From positions 2,460,208 through 2,524,207 of the forward strand of contig NZ_AP018288.1 of NCBI RefSeq assembly GCF_002368335.1: 64,000 nucleotides of DNA, given 5' to 3'. Below are positions 27,599 through 36,337 of the stretch, one piece after another (position 1 is the stretch's first letter; each line of letters starts with the position of its first letter). Origin of the DNA: Nostoc sp. NIES-4103 (lineage in GTDB: Bacteria > Cyanobacteriota > Cyanobacteriia > Cyanobacteriales > Nostocaceae). The notes beneath the pieces were generated by a model. That model saw only the letters and a program-made list of their open reading frames with translations. It did no database searches and had not been told where the DNA came from. Both the position numbers and the translations under genes were made by a program.

Positions 27599-27684
27599 TA
27601 CTGGCTCAAATGCACAGTTCTAGGTGATGCGTTTCCCGAAACAGATGCAAAAGGTAGAAACTCAGATCAAATCTGACTAGTCTT

Positions 27685-27717
27685 AATTACGAATTACGAA
27701 TTACGAATTACGAATTA
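27685..27717. repeat. Heptamer repeat AATTACG
   Basis: AATTACG is repeated four times and a fraction. The complementary form (TAATTCG) occurs at about 41029-41050. It lies in the 431-base spacer between the regulator and nifH. Confidence 0.8.
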
Positions 27718-27840
27718 ATCTCAGTTGTTGTCGCAAAATCCATTTGGTTGCTCATACCCAGAGAGTGGTTGCAGCAGGTATTTAAATTTACGCAGAGTTT
27801 TCCTTTAAACCACACAACCAACCAATACTAGCAATCGACT

Positions 27841-28968
27841 CTAAACGGTTGCGACAACTTCTCCGATTTTACTGATATCGTAACCACCGAGAATTTCTAA
27901 CTGTGAGTGAACCATCGGATGCCCCAAAGTACTGAGCAATTGCTGTACTGGCGCAACTTCGAGATATTCCTTGAGAATCACTAAATCGTATCTTGACTGA
28001 TGTAACGCAATAAATCCCAGCCCAAAGGCGGTAGCTACAGATGCCGTACTGATACCTGCATCCACAACTCCTAATGCTACAGCTTGGGCAACATCTTGAT
28101 GGCTTGTGACAATATGGTCAAAGCCTTGGACAGCATGGAATGGTATTTGCTCGTTTTGGAGTGTTTGTTCCAAAAGTAAACGACTACCAGCACCAATTTC
28201 GCGGTTGACAATAGTAGCTCCCCGTTCCACTAAGTCACTAACTGTTTTGATTCCCATGGGGTTACCAGACTTGACTAAAAGTCCTTCCTCCCAAACACCA
28301 AGGGTAATCAAAACTGCTTCTCTTCCAGCCAGAACATCTCGAACAAAAGGAGTATTATACTCACCAGTTTGGGAGTCGTAAAGATGCGTCCCAGCGATAT
28401 GAGCCTCACCTCGGCATAGACTCTGCAATGCAGACATGCTGTTGGCAAAGTTAAATTGGACTCGCAGTTGGGGGTGCCAACGTTCGGTAGCTCTCGCCCA
28501 TAGTGAAATCACAGGCGCACAGCCAGCAATCACAACGGTGTTGTGAAGTGTGTCCAAATTATCGTCTAGGAGCCGGACTCGAACTTTATCTTTATCTATG
28601 CGAGTCTCTCCGTCAGCCGGAATCATATCTTGGCGAAAAGCATCCTTGCCAATTAAAGGATAAGCTACCCATTGCCCTCCCACACGCGCCAGACTGACTC
28701 GCGTCTGCTGACCAGCGGGAACAGGTTTGGCAAGCACTGCTTCAATTTCAGGTAAATCCCGCTCTAACCAGAATAAATCCTCTACTTGACAGCCAAGCGC
28801 TTTTGCTAAACGAAGTGTGATAGCCACTGAGGGAGAATATTGTCCCGACTCTACACCACTAATAGTCTGACGAGTGACACCAGCAAAGTTTGCCAAATCT
28901 TGTTGGCTCATGCCTAGACGGGTTCTGATTGACTTCAAGTTGTTACGGAGATCATTATCCTGCTTCAT
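27841..28968 (-). CDS. XRE-type HTH regulator with molybdate-binding-like PBP domain
   Basis: The 375-residue protein has an XRE helix-turn-helix (about 8-62: IRTRLGMSQQDLANFAGVTR, SGQYSPSVAITLRLAKALGC). The rest (about 95-370) is a periplasmic-binding-like domain (VVIAGCAPVISLWARATERW, HIAGTHLYDSQTGEYN, LLVKSGNPMGI, IVNREIGAGSRLLLEQ), the PBP_like class related to molybdate-binding proteins. This is the architecture I recall for the VnfR repressors that shut off V-nitrogenase genes of Anabaena when Mo is present. It is upstream of nifH on the same strand, so control of that gene is likely. The ligand is inferred. Confidence 0.8.
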   Translation of the reverse strand: MKQDNDLRNNLKSIRTRLGMSQQDLANFAGVTRQTISGVESGQYSPSVAITLRLAKALGCQVEDLFWLERDLPEIEAVLAKPVPAGQQTRVSLARVGGQWVAYPLIGKDAFRQDMIPADGETRIDKDKVRVRLLDDNLDTLHNTVVIAGCAPVISLWARATERWHPQLRVQFNFANSMSALQSLCRGEAHIAGTHLYDSQTGEYNTPFVRDVLAGREAVLITLGVWEEGLLVKSGNPMGIKTVSDLVERGATIVNREIGAGSRLLLEQTLQNEQIPFHAVQGFDHIVTSHQDVAQAVALGVVDAGISTASVATAFGLGFIALHQSRYDLVILKEYLEVAPVQQLLSTLGHPMVHSQLEILGGYDISKIGEVVATV

Positions 28969-29503
28969 TGGCTTTGTCTGTTAGTTTCAAAAAGCCGTAG
29001 CGGATTTAACTAAATCTGCCAAGGCAAAAGCATGGGAGCGTGAGTTTATATCATTTCTCTCGGACAACCTTTGTGCTTTCGCTGTCTTGATTCCCTCTAT
29101 TCAAAGAATATCACAACTTTTGCAAGTTTTTTTGCAAATGGCAATTTTTTTTGCACTAATTCGTTTTTTTTACCTGCTGCTTGACACTCAAAACCCCCTA
29201 ATCATCTCTAATCAGGGATTTTGAATAATTTTTGTCTATACCAACTATTATGGTATTAAGTAGCTTTCAATACAGTTTTAGAAATTAGTTTGGGTTTTGA
29301 TGCTTGATAGGCGAGTCATACAAGCCGTAAGGAATATACCACCAACCAATTTCGCTCTTTGGGGTAAATTTTACCCTCAGTAAAAAAATTACCGTTTTCA
29401 CTTAAAGGAATATGCAGACATATATTGCACAATTGGGTATTTAGCAAAGTGCAATGGATGAGAGGCAATTATAGTTGTTTGCATTACAGCAATGGAGAGA
29501 ATA
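28969..29503. promoter_or_regulatory. Divergent region with inverted repeat ATACCA/TGGTAT
   Basis: This AT-rich spacer separates the regulator (leftward) from a small gene (rightward). At 29238-29256 ATACCA and TGGTAT face each other across seven bases, a possible operator. Several T-runs lie between 29126 and 29172. Promoters for both genes should be here; none could be assigned with confidence. Confidence 0.35.
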
Positions 29504-29869
29504 ATGATTACCGAAGAAGACTTAGCGCACCAATTTACTGTAATTATCGAACACACTCAACCACAGGTATGGGAATTACTACGACAGTGTTATGTGAAGG
29601 TAATTAATCCTAAACCTTACTTAACAAGAGCAAATCTAAAAAGTTGCATTCGCCATGCAAGGTACATTGGAATTTATTGCCCCGACAGACTGATTAATGC
29701 TGTAGAAGCGCAAAAAAATCTACTTAGAGAAGTAGCTGAATATGTAGGATTAGTTGAAGTTTTTTGTTTAAATGCTAACAATTTGATGCGTGATCCTTTG
29801 TCAAATCTTAAGGAAGCTTATCCCCAGTTATGGTTAGATTTGCTCTTGATTGTCACCCAAGAACAATAA
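29504..29869 (+). CDS. Small hypothetical protein next to the regulator
   Basis: The ATG at 29504 is preceded by GGAGAG, so it is preferred over the ATG at 29492. The 121-residue product (MITEEDLAHQFTVIIEHTQP) is helical and soluble, with cysteines in QCYVKV, KSCIRHAR, YCPDR and FCLNAN. I do not recognise it. It is divergent from the HTH-PBP regulator and 100 bases upstream of another unknown gene. A link with metal or nitrogenase control is only suggested by position. Confidence 0.6.
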   Translation: MITEEDLAHQFTVIIEHTQPQVWELLRQCYVKVINPKPYLTRANLKSCIRHARYIGIYCPDRLINAVEAQKNLLREVAEYVGLVEVFCLNANNLMRDPLSNLKEAYPQLWLDLLLIVTQEQ

Positions 29870-29970
29870 CCCTAGCTATGAAAACCGAATTTTGATGCAA
29901 TATTTTTGCACAGAATCGGCAATAACAATCTTAACCGCAGCTTTTATACTTTGCTGCTAACCAAAATCTT

Positions 29971-30345
29971 ATGAATCAATCATGTCTACCTCCTGATGAT
30001 TTGCCTTCAGATCAAACAACAAGGATGAGTGAAATACTATTTAGGCAACTTGAAGAAGCAACTAAAAAAAGCTTTTTCTTGGCGTGCGATCAAATGACAC
30101 GTACCTTATTATGTAGTTGCCATTGGTATTTCCAAATCAATAGTGGCATTCTGACATTGATCATGATTTGTCACAATATGGAAAGTTATCGCAACATTAT
30201 GAAAACTATTCCCCATTTTACTGACAAGTTAAAACAGTTCACTAACACAGCTAAAATTACTGTCAGTTCTCCAGTTGACAAAGGTATACCGTGGGTACTC
30301 AGCATAAATAATATCTTGCCTGAAGGTGACTTGCCTAGTATGTGA
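29971..30345 (+). CDS. Small hypothetical protein
   Basis: The 124-residue protein starts MNQSCLPPDDLPSDQTTRMS and has a mixed alpha/beta look with CSCHWYF and MICHNMES. There is no signal peptide. It follows the previous small gene by about 100 bases on the same strand, so the two may be co-transcribed. I do not recognise the family. Confidence 0.5.
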   Translation: MNQSCLPPDDLPSDQTTRMSEILFRQLEEATKKSFFLACDQMTRTLLCSCHWYFQINSGILTLIMICHNMESYRNIMKTIPHFTDKLKQFTNTAKITVSSPVDKGIPWVLSINNILPEGDLPSM

Positions 30346-30370
30346 GAGATATAGAAAAGTACTGAATGCT

Positions 30371-30403
30371 GGGACGGGTGGGGACACTCATCCCACAAGA
30401 AAA
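30371..30403. repeat. Diverged half copy of the 55-bp cruciform repeat
   Basis: GGGACGGG through ATCCCACAAGAAAAT matches the right half of the repeat at 16050-16104 with several changes. It lies 26 bases after the stop of the small gene at 30345. Confidence 0.6.
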
Positions 30404-30539
30404 TTTGGGATATTTTTTTATTTGTCAATTCTTAAAAGCATTCCCCACCATGCGAATATAAGCACAGCTTTAGCCATAGTAACTAGAGACTTGATTTAAC
30501 TTATCAAATAAACCCTGTGGTAACCACAGCTTGTTCATC

Positions 30540-30720
30540 CATAACTACAGCTTAAGCCGTTGTAACAACAGCTTAAAGGTTCCTTATCAATGAATAATCA
30601 TTGGTAACGACAGAATATTCATTCATAACCACAGCTTAAGTCGTGGTAACGACAGCTTAAAGGTTCCTTATCAATGAATAATCATTGGTAACGACAGAAT
30701 ATTCATTCATAACCACAGGG
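30540..30720. repeat. 84-bp tandem direct repeat (2.1 copies)
   Basis: Copy 1 is 30540-30623, copy 2 is 30624-30707 and the start of a third copy follows; the period is exactly 84 bases with a few changes near the start of each. Each unit contains the palindrome CAATGAATAATCATTG and CAGCTTAA/TTAAG blocks that can form hairpins. The array lies about 170 bases upstream of the carotenoid oxygenase gene. It is flanked on both sides by GTGGTAAC/ATAACCACAG-type half sites. Confidence 0.8.
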
Positions 30721-30889
30721 TTTATTTTAGTTATCAATGCAAACTTTGTGGTAACAACAACTTTTATCTCTTCACCCAAGCAAAAACCTTTATATCTCCG
30801 CAGCTAGAGGCATTGTTAAAAAATTGCAACACAAATGAAAATGTAAAGATGTATAAATACATCCTTAACTGATAAAGCCGCAATTTTAT

Positions 30890-32326
30890 ATGCAGACAAT
30901 AGAAAAAAAGTCAAGTAAAAAAGCTTGGGCAGGCGCGATCGCTAAACCTGCAACTGAATTTCCTCTAACCCAACTGCCAATCCTCTCAGGCAAAATCCCT
31001 GATGGCTTGCGCGGTACACTTTACCGTAATGGCCCAGCACGCTTAGAACGCGGCGGTATGTCTGTGGGACACTGGTTTGATGGAGATGGCGCAATTCTTG
31101 CTGTCCATTTTACCGATGCAGGAGCCACTGGAGTCTATCGCTATGTGCAAACAGCAGAATACCAAGCAGAAACCCAAGCCGGACGCTTTCTCTATGGTGT
31201 TTATGGGATGCACACACCAGGCCCTATCTGGAAGCGGTGGAATCAGCAATTTAAGAATGCAGCTAATACATCAGTTTTGGCTTTACCTGATAAACTGTTG
31301 GCTTTGTGGGAAGCAACCAATCCCTACGCCCTTGATTGGCAAACTTTGGAAACTATAGGTTTAGATAATTTAGGTGGGTTAACCAAAGGATTACCTTATT
31401 CTGCTCATTACAAGCGCGATCCACACACAGGCGAAATTTTCAACTTTGGAGTCAGTATAGGCAGTTCTGTACAGTTGAACCTCTACCGAAGCGATCGCTC
31501 TGGCAAAATTATCCAAAAAACTGCTTTCAAGTTAGACCGCTACTCTATTATCCATGATTTTGTGCTAACGCAAAAATATCTGGTGTTTTTCATGCCTCCC
31601 ATAGCACTGAATACACTACCATTACTGCTAGGTCTAACTACCTTGAGCGAATCTCTGTTATGGAAACCTCAGTTAGGAACGCAAGTATTAATTTTTGACC
31701 GGGAAAACTTATCCTTGGTGAGTCGTGGTGAAACTGACCCTTGGTTCCATTGGCATTTTGGCAATGGCTATGAAGATCATCAAGGAACAATAATTCTGGA
31801 TGTGGTGAGATATTCAGACTTTGAACAAACTAATGAATTCTTGAGAGAATTTGCCAGTGGTAAAACCCACACTATTACTCATGGCACACTCTGGCAAGTA
31901 CGTCTGAATCCGCAAACGGGTAAAGTCATAAATACACAACAAGTTGTCAACCGCAAGTGTGAGTTTCCAGTAGTGCCGCAATCGCAAGTTGCACAAACTT
32001 CCCGTTACACTTATTTTTCATTACTGGGGCAGAATGCAGATATCACTAACGAATGGTTTGGTGCGATCGCTCGTTTTGACTACAATAGCGAAACACTCAC
32101 CGAAGCAGACTTAGGTAAAAATCGCTATGTTACAGAACCCATCTACGCCCAAGATACCCAAAATCCTCACCAAGGCTGGGTTTTGACAGTGGTGTACGAT
32201 GGTAATTCTGATAGTAGCGAAGTTTGGGTATTTGATAGCGATCGCCTGAATGAAGAACCTGTGTGTAAATTAGGATTACCCAATGTTATCCCCCACAGTT
32301 TCCACGGCACCTGGAAACCTGCTTAA
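30890..32326 (+). CDS. Carotenoid (apocarotenoid) oxygenase
   Basis: The 478-residue protein is a full-length member of the RPE65/carotenoid cleavage oxygenase family. It has LRGTLYRNGPARLERGG near the start and the four iron-ligand histidines in expected places: His173 (YSAHYKRD), His222 (IIHDFV), His289 (FHWHFGNGYED) and His472 (SFHGTW). The enzyme cleaves a double bond of carotenoids or apocarotenoids with O2, forming retinal-like products; Nostoc has several. There is no signal peptide. A tandem-repeat array lies upstream and a short inverted repeat (AGGGTGTAGG/CCTACACCCT, 32376-32411) follows the stop. The exact substrate cannot be told. Confidence 0.93.
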   Translation: MQTIEKKSSKKAWAGAIAKPATEFPLTQLPILSGKIPDGLRGTLYRNGPARLERGGMSVGHWFDGDGAILAVHFTDAGATGVYRYVQTAEYQAETQAGRFLYGVYGMHTPGPIWKRWNQQFKNAANTSVLALPDKLLALWEATNPYALDWQTLETIGLDNLGGLTKGLPYSAHYKRDPHTGEIFNFGVSIGSSVQLNLYRSDRSGKIIQKTAFKLDRYSIIHDFVLTQKYLVFFMPPIALNTLPLLLGLTTLSESLLWKPQLGTQVLIFDRENLSLVSRGETDPWFHWHFGNGYEDHQGTIILDVVRYSDFEQTNEFLREFASGKTHTITHGTLWQVRLNPQTGKVINTQQVVNRKCEFPVVPQSQVAQTSRYTYFSLLGQNADITNEWFGAIARFDYNSETLTEADLGKNRYVTEPIYAQDTQNPHQGWVLTVVYDGNSDSSEVWVFDSDRLNEEPVCKLGLPNVIPHSFHGTWKPA

Positions 32327-32470
32327 TTTTCTGACTTTTCACGGGAAGTACTGAAACCCTCATCAAGAATGGAGGTAGGGTGTAGGGAACTAAAGAAAGT
32401 CTGACTACACCCTACACCCTCTGACTTTTCCACATGAAGACGCATAGAAACAGCCTCACCACCTTGCGGT

Positions 32471-32504
32471 ATCTCCCCTTACCAAGGGGAGGTTGGGAGG
32501 GGTC
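32471..32504. repeat. REP-like repeat (reverse orientation)
   Basis: CTCCCCTTACCAAGGGGAGG followed by a G-rich tail. It is the complement of the CCTTGGTAAGGGG-type unit seen at 9175 and 34315. It lies between two convergent genes. Confidence 0.6.
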
Positions 32505-32579
32505 AAAACAATATGCAGCTTCACAGAGAATTGATATTAGCAACAAAAGAGTCTTGATAATTCAACTACAGTCTACTGT

Positions 32580-33188
32580 CTAGTTAGGTTTATAGATATT
32601 CAGTGAACCGGAGTTAGAAGAACTGATTGAAGCATAGGAGGACAGGCCAGAAATCACGTTGGTACCGTTGATAGTAACACTGCCCGTGACAGTTGCGTCA
32701 CGAGATGTACTTCTAGAGCGATAGTTTGATAGGTAGCCTGGCCCTTGATAGCGGCTGACGGAGTTACTACGGTAAGTATTACCCGTACCAGCCCAAGTCA
32801 AATTTACTTCGGCAGTCTGGGAAGTTCCCAAATAATAATCATAAAGTGTGAAAGTGCCAGTCAAAGAGGCAGATTGCAACGAATTGCTAATTGTCACGTC
32901 TGCGGTGTCACTAAAGCCATAACCATACGAATATGTTCCATTGCAGTAGTTGTAGGTACTATACGAAAGGTAAGCTCCTTCCTGGGAAGTTGGAGCGCCT
33001 GGTGCACTTTTTGTTAGGTTGTTAAAAGCAGAAACGTCAACGTAGGTAGAGCTGCAATCATCAAATTGGTAAAAAGAGGCATAAGCATTATCTCCGTTGA
33101 CTTGGTACTTCTGAGCGGCAGCTAAAGCTGGAACAGTCGTCAGACTGAGTACTGCTAAAGAGGTGACCATTAGTGTTGCTGTTTTCAT
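32580..33188 (-). CDS. Secreted Ser/Tyr-rich hypothetical protein
   Basis: The ATG at 33188 follows GGAGAAG and gives MKTATLMVTSLAVLSLTTVP with cleavage after ALA, so the protein (202 residues) is secreted. The mature part is rich in Ser, Thr, Tyr and Asn and looks beta-stranded (YSYGYGFSDTADVTISNSLQ, TGTFTLYDYYLG). Two cysteines (DDCSSTY and YNYCNGTY) may form a disulfide. I do not recognise the family. It is convergent with the carotenoid oxygenase. Confidence 0.7.
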   Translation of the reverse strand: MKTATLMVTSLAVLSLTTVPALAAAQKYQVNGDNAYASFYQFDDCSSTYVDVSAFNNLTKSAPGAPTSQEGAYLSYSTYNYCNGTYSYGYGFSDTADVTISNSLQSASLTGTFTLYDYYLGTSQTAEVNLTWAGTGNTYRSNSVSRYQGPGYLSNYRSRSTSRDATVTGSVTINGTNVISGLSSYASISSSNSGSLNIYKPN

Positions 33189-34069
33189 TTTCTTCTCCAA
33201 GAATCGTTAGTTTTTACAAAATATTTAGTTTTTCGCGCTGGACAAATTCACCGTCCCATAGGAAACGGCATTTGCTGATTGCAGACTGATGGCGATCGCA
33301 CAATAGCCAGCTAGTTAATTACTTGTCAGAGGAGACAAATTAAACTTTGATGCAATAATTTGCCAGCATTCTTCTTAAGTATCTTTATTTAAGCAAAGAT
33401 ACTTATTAATGTTTACCATTAACCAGAATTACTGCAATTGCAGGATGTGTGTCTGCTGTTTACTTTTCCAACGTTGAACTCAAAGGCAGCACATGAATAT
33501 CCTTGTCTGTAATCATATCACGATCAATTCTGGTGCTTGTGAAAGTTTCTCAGACATTCCTTGAAACTAAGTGTCAAACATAACTATACCCTTTCTGCTT
33601 GATATTATCAAAATCGTATACTTGAATACTAGCATTGCTAGATAATCAATTTAATATTCTTTACACAAAGCTCAAACTTTTGAAGCTCAGGAGCATGGAA
33701 GTTTAGCTATAGACAAATAATGTTGTTGTAAGACTTTTTCGCCTAAAAACTGATGTCCACCTTGGCATTCATAATTAATAAACTTTTACAGAGATGTACA
33801 CATTTCTAAATTCAAATTCAGGTTTAACATTCAATTAAGGAATTTTTCAGAGCTATTTATAAAGAAAATATTAACTATGAGAGTTATTGCGTTGCTTTCT
33901 TTCCGAAAGTTGTAGCACCTGAGAAAAGTGAACAGCATTACGTTATTGCACAACTGTCTAAAGATATAAAAAAAATAAGCGTTACTGTAACGCACTCTTA
34001 ATGAATGCTGCGATCGCACTCAACCAATTCTGCATGAAGATGCGCCTTATAAACCCTCCTGTAGTCCCC
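33189..34069. other. Long AT-rich intergenic region
   Basis: This stretch upstream of the secreted protein gene has a HIP1-like site and no convincing gene in any frame. The only longer frames are short, lack ribosome-binding sites and have no recognisable product. Confidence 0.4.
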
Positions 34070-34079
34070 CCTTGGTAAG

Positions 34080-34310
34080 CAGGGCTGTTTCATCCGTTCA
34101 GATAGCGATTTTGTCAAGAGTATCAGCTAGAAATTTTAGGGAGTAGGCAATCGAAAAATTACTATTTCAATGAGTAAATTTAAGTGCGTACACCGAAGGG
34201 GTTGCCGAAGGCATCGCCTGGTTCATCAGAAAATCAAGTTGTTGAACTACCTGATTTTTTTGATTGATACGCTTGTAAATTATGGACTTTTAGGGAATGA
34301 AACAGCCCTG
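34080..34310. mobile_element. 231-bp MITE with 14-bp TIRs and 10-bp target duplication
   Basis: The ends CAGGGCTGTTTCAT and ATGAAACAGCCCTG are exact 14-bp inverted repeats. They are flanked on both sides by the direct repeat CCTTGGTAAG (34070-34079 and 34311-34320). Removing the element and one repeat restores a normal REP-like unit (GTAGTCCCCCCTTGGTAAGG, then a G-run). There is no transposase gene inside. The 10-bp duplication fits an IS4-type parent; that family assignment is inference. Confidence 0.85.
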
Positions 34311-34562
34311 CCTTGGTAAGGGGGGACGGCGTTAGCCGGGGGGTAAAAATATATTGCAGCTTCATCAAGAAACGGTATCAGCCAATAAGTAAAGTTTTGA
34401 TGAAGTGCGATCGCTTGACTGCTTTTGGTGTTAACAATACAAGTTTTGGGCAAGCCAAAAAAGTCATGCAAAATTAATTGCTTCTTTATTGCGTAATTCG
34501 TCTGACAACTCATGTAGTCTTTCTATATACTCAACAAGCTTTATGATTAAAGGAGTTGTTCT

Positions 34563-34940
34563 ATGACTAATACTCAAACAGCTAAAAGTGCAGATCCTAC
34601 ACTCCGCCAAGGCGACTCTGGTTCTGCTGTATCTGAATTACAAAAGTTGCTCAATGCAAAAGGTGCAAAGCTAGTCGTTGACGGCATCTTTGGTGCTAGC
34701 ACCAAGACAGCAGTCGTGAAGTTTCAGCAAAGCAGCGGTCTTGTTGCAGACGGAATCGTCGGGGCTAAAACTTGGGTAGCCTTACGAGCGGTTACTCAAC
34801 AACCGATTCGTCTAGTAGATGTCTGTCTCAATTACAATCCCAACCAATTTCCTCATCAAACGGCTGCATTAGAGTGGCTGCAAAAGCAAATTCCAGTAGA
34901 AACCCTCAATGAGTTTGCTCGTCGTTGGCGAAATCAGTAG
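34563..34940 (+). CDS. Peptidoglycan-binding domain protein
   Basis: The 125-residue protein has AAAGGAG seven bases before its ATG. Residues about 13-75 form a PG_binding_1 repeat (LRQGDSGSAVSELQKLLNAK, VDGIFGASTKTAVVKFQQSS, LVADGIVGAKTW). The remainder is a short tail (VCLNYNPNQFPHQTAALEWL). No signal peptide is visible, which is unusual for a cell-wall binder, so it may be exported another way or act inside. It lies 78 bases upstream of the GNAT gene, with a strong hairpin between them. Confidence 0.85.
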   Translation: MTNTQTAKSADPTLRQGDSGSAVSELQKLLNAKGAKLVVDGIFGASTKTAVVKFQQSSGLVADGIVGAKTWVALRAVTQQPIRLVDVCLNYNPNQFPHQTAALEWLQKQIPVETLNEFARRWRNQ

Positions 34941-34961
34941 GCTTTGAATTGGAATTACTCG

Positions 34962-34992
34962 TTGCTGACTGTTAATAGTTAACAGTCAGCAA
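34962..34992 (+). terminator. 14-bp perfect hairpin between two genes
   Basis: TTGCTGACTGTTAA and its exact complement are separated by three bases. It begins 22 bases after the stop of the peptidoglycan-binding gene. No T-run follows. The core GCTGACTGT/ACAGTCAGC is shared with the hairpin at 1294-1320, so it is likely a repeated genomic hairpin that may serve as a terminator. Confidence 0.5.
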
Positions 34993-35018
34993 TCTGTCTG
35001 TGCATCAGCAATCAAATC

Positions 35019-35666
35019 ATGAAAAACCAAACTTGGCAGCCACCTGAATTTATTCAACTCGACGGCCAATTTGTAACACTCACACCTCTTGTTCCAGAAA
35101 GAGATGTGGAAGCTTTATATGCAGGTTCACATGGCAGTCCTCAAAAGGAAGCCGTGTGGAACTACTTATTTTACGGCCCATTTGATAGCCCTTCCACAAT
35201 GAAAGACTGGATGGAAAAGGAGATGGTAGGTAAGTCCGATCCTCTTGTTTGGACAGTGTTTGAAAACTCAACAAATACTCAGGTAGGAATTGTGGCATTG
35301 CTAGCGATTGTTCCAAACCACGGTCGTGCTGAAATTGGACATGTGTGGTTGACTCCAGCAGTTCACAAAACTAAAGTTAATACAGAATCACAGTTTCTAC
35401 TCCTTAAACATCTTTTTAACCACCATTGTTATCGTCGGGTTGAATGGAAATGTGATTCTTTAAACCATGCGAGTCGGACTGCGGCTGCAAGAATGGGATT
35501 TATTTTTGAAGGTCGTTTTCGACAACATATGTTCATACGTGGCAAAAACCGAGATACCGATTGGTTTGCAATGACAGATAAAGAATGGTTGCGTTGTCAA
35601 GGCAATTTTCAGAAATGGCTTTATTCTAATGAAAAAATTTCATTAACGGCACTGAATAATAGTTAG
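35019..35666 (+). CDS. GNAT-family N-acetyltransferase (RimJ/RimL-like)
   Basis: The 215-residue protein has the order of RimJ/RimL-type acetyltransferases: FVTLTPLVPERDVEALYAGS near the start, VGIVALLAIVPNHGRAEIGH, VWLTPAVHKTKVNTESQFLL in the acetyl-CoA site region, and RVEWKCDSLNHASRTAAARM, GFIFEGRFRQHMFIRGKNRD at the end. It uses acetyl-CoA to acetylate an amine, either a protein N-terminus or a small molecule. It is cytoplasmic. It may be transcribed with the preceding small gene. The acceptor is unknown. Confidence 0.88.
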   Translation: MKNQTWQPPEFIQLDGQFVTLTPLVPERDVEALYAGSHGSPQKEAVWNYLFYGPFDSPSTMKDWMEKEMVGKSDPLVWTVFENSTNTQVGIVALLAIVPNHGRAEIGHVWLTPAVHKTKVNTESQFLLLKHLFNHHCYRRVEWKCDSLNHASRTAAARMGFIFEGRFRQHMFIRGKNRDTDWFAMTDKEWLRCQGNFQKWLYSNEKISLTALNNS

Positions 35667-36337
35667 TTTTACTCATTGAGCCAAATATACCCAAAGCGAT
35701 CGCTTGTGTCAAAGAGGCACTCTTCGCTGGCAATCTTCTTGTCAGCGAATTTGTATATCTTACATAAACCTCTGGGGCTGAGACTTGGAAGCAGTTTATT
35801 CTATTGATAGATAAATTAAACCCACCTAAAAGATTTTTGTTTCTTCAAAAAAATCAACCACAACCATAATAACCGCATATTAATATCCTATTAATCATTT
35901 TGTTGCAAAAACTGGTACAGGTCTGGTAATAGTACTGAATGAAGATAATATTAAACACAAAAAAATCAAAATGCTATCTACCAAGTGGCGAAACTAACAA
36001 ATTACACTTGATAGCAAGGCTTAAATAGGAGGTGGGTTTAATACAAACTCATATGATGCATTCAATTATCGGCTTGATATCATTTTGAAGCTAATAGTAT
36101 TTAGCGAGCAACAGTGTAATCAAAAAAACAAAGTAGTTGAGAAAATCAATTCTACTGTGTGCCAAAAACATCAAGAATGGCAACACACAATAGAATCTGA
36201 GTCTCAAACTCAGCTGTGCGCGTTTGCACTTTTCAAATCAGTGTTATGTCCCTTGGTCAAGCGAAGTATTGCCATACATACCATACAGGAGAGTGTCAGT
36301 TTGAAAAACAAGATTTTATCATAAGGATAATCATGCA
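35667..36337. other. Intergenic upstream of the giant mosaic gene
   Basis: This 671-base AT-rich stretch should hold the promoter of the 1519-residue protein. A frame from a TTG at 36085 to 36324 (79 codons) ends 13 bases before the next gene but has no good start signal, so I do not call it. No repeats were seen. Confidence 0.4.

Noticed and set aside
30540..30720. CRISPR array
   Set aside because: The 84-bp units are directly adjacent copies without unique spacers, and no cas gene is present.
33831..34019. 62-codon minus-strand frame
   Set aside because: AT-rich random-looking peptide without ribosome-binding site or homology that I recognise.
36085..36324. 79-codon frame before the giant gene
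   Set aside because: The start is a TTG without Shine-Dalgarno sequence, there is no internal ATG and no recognisable product.
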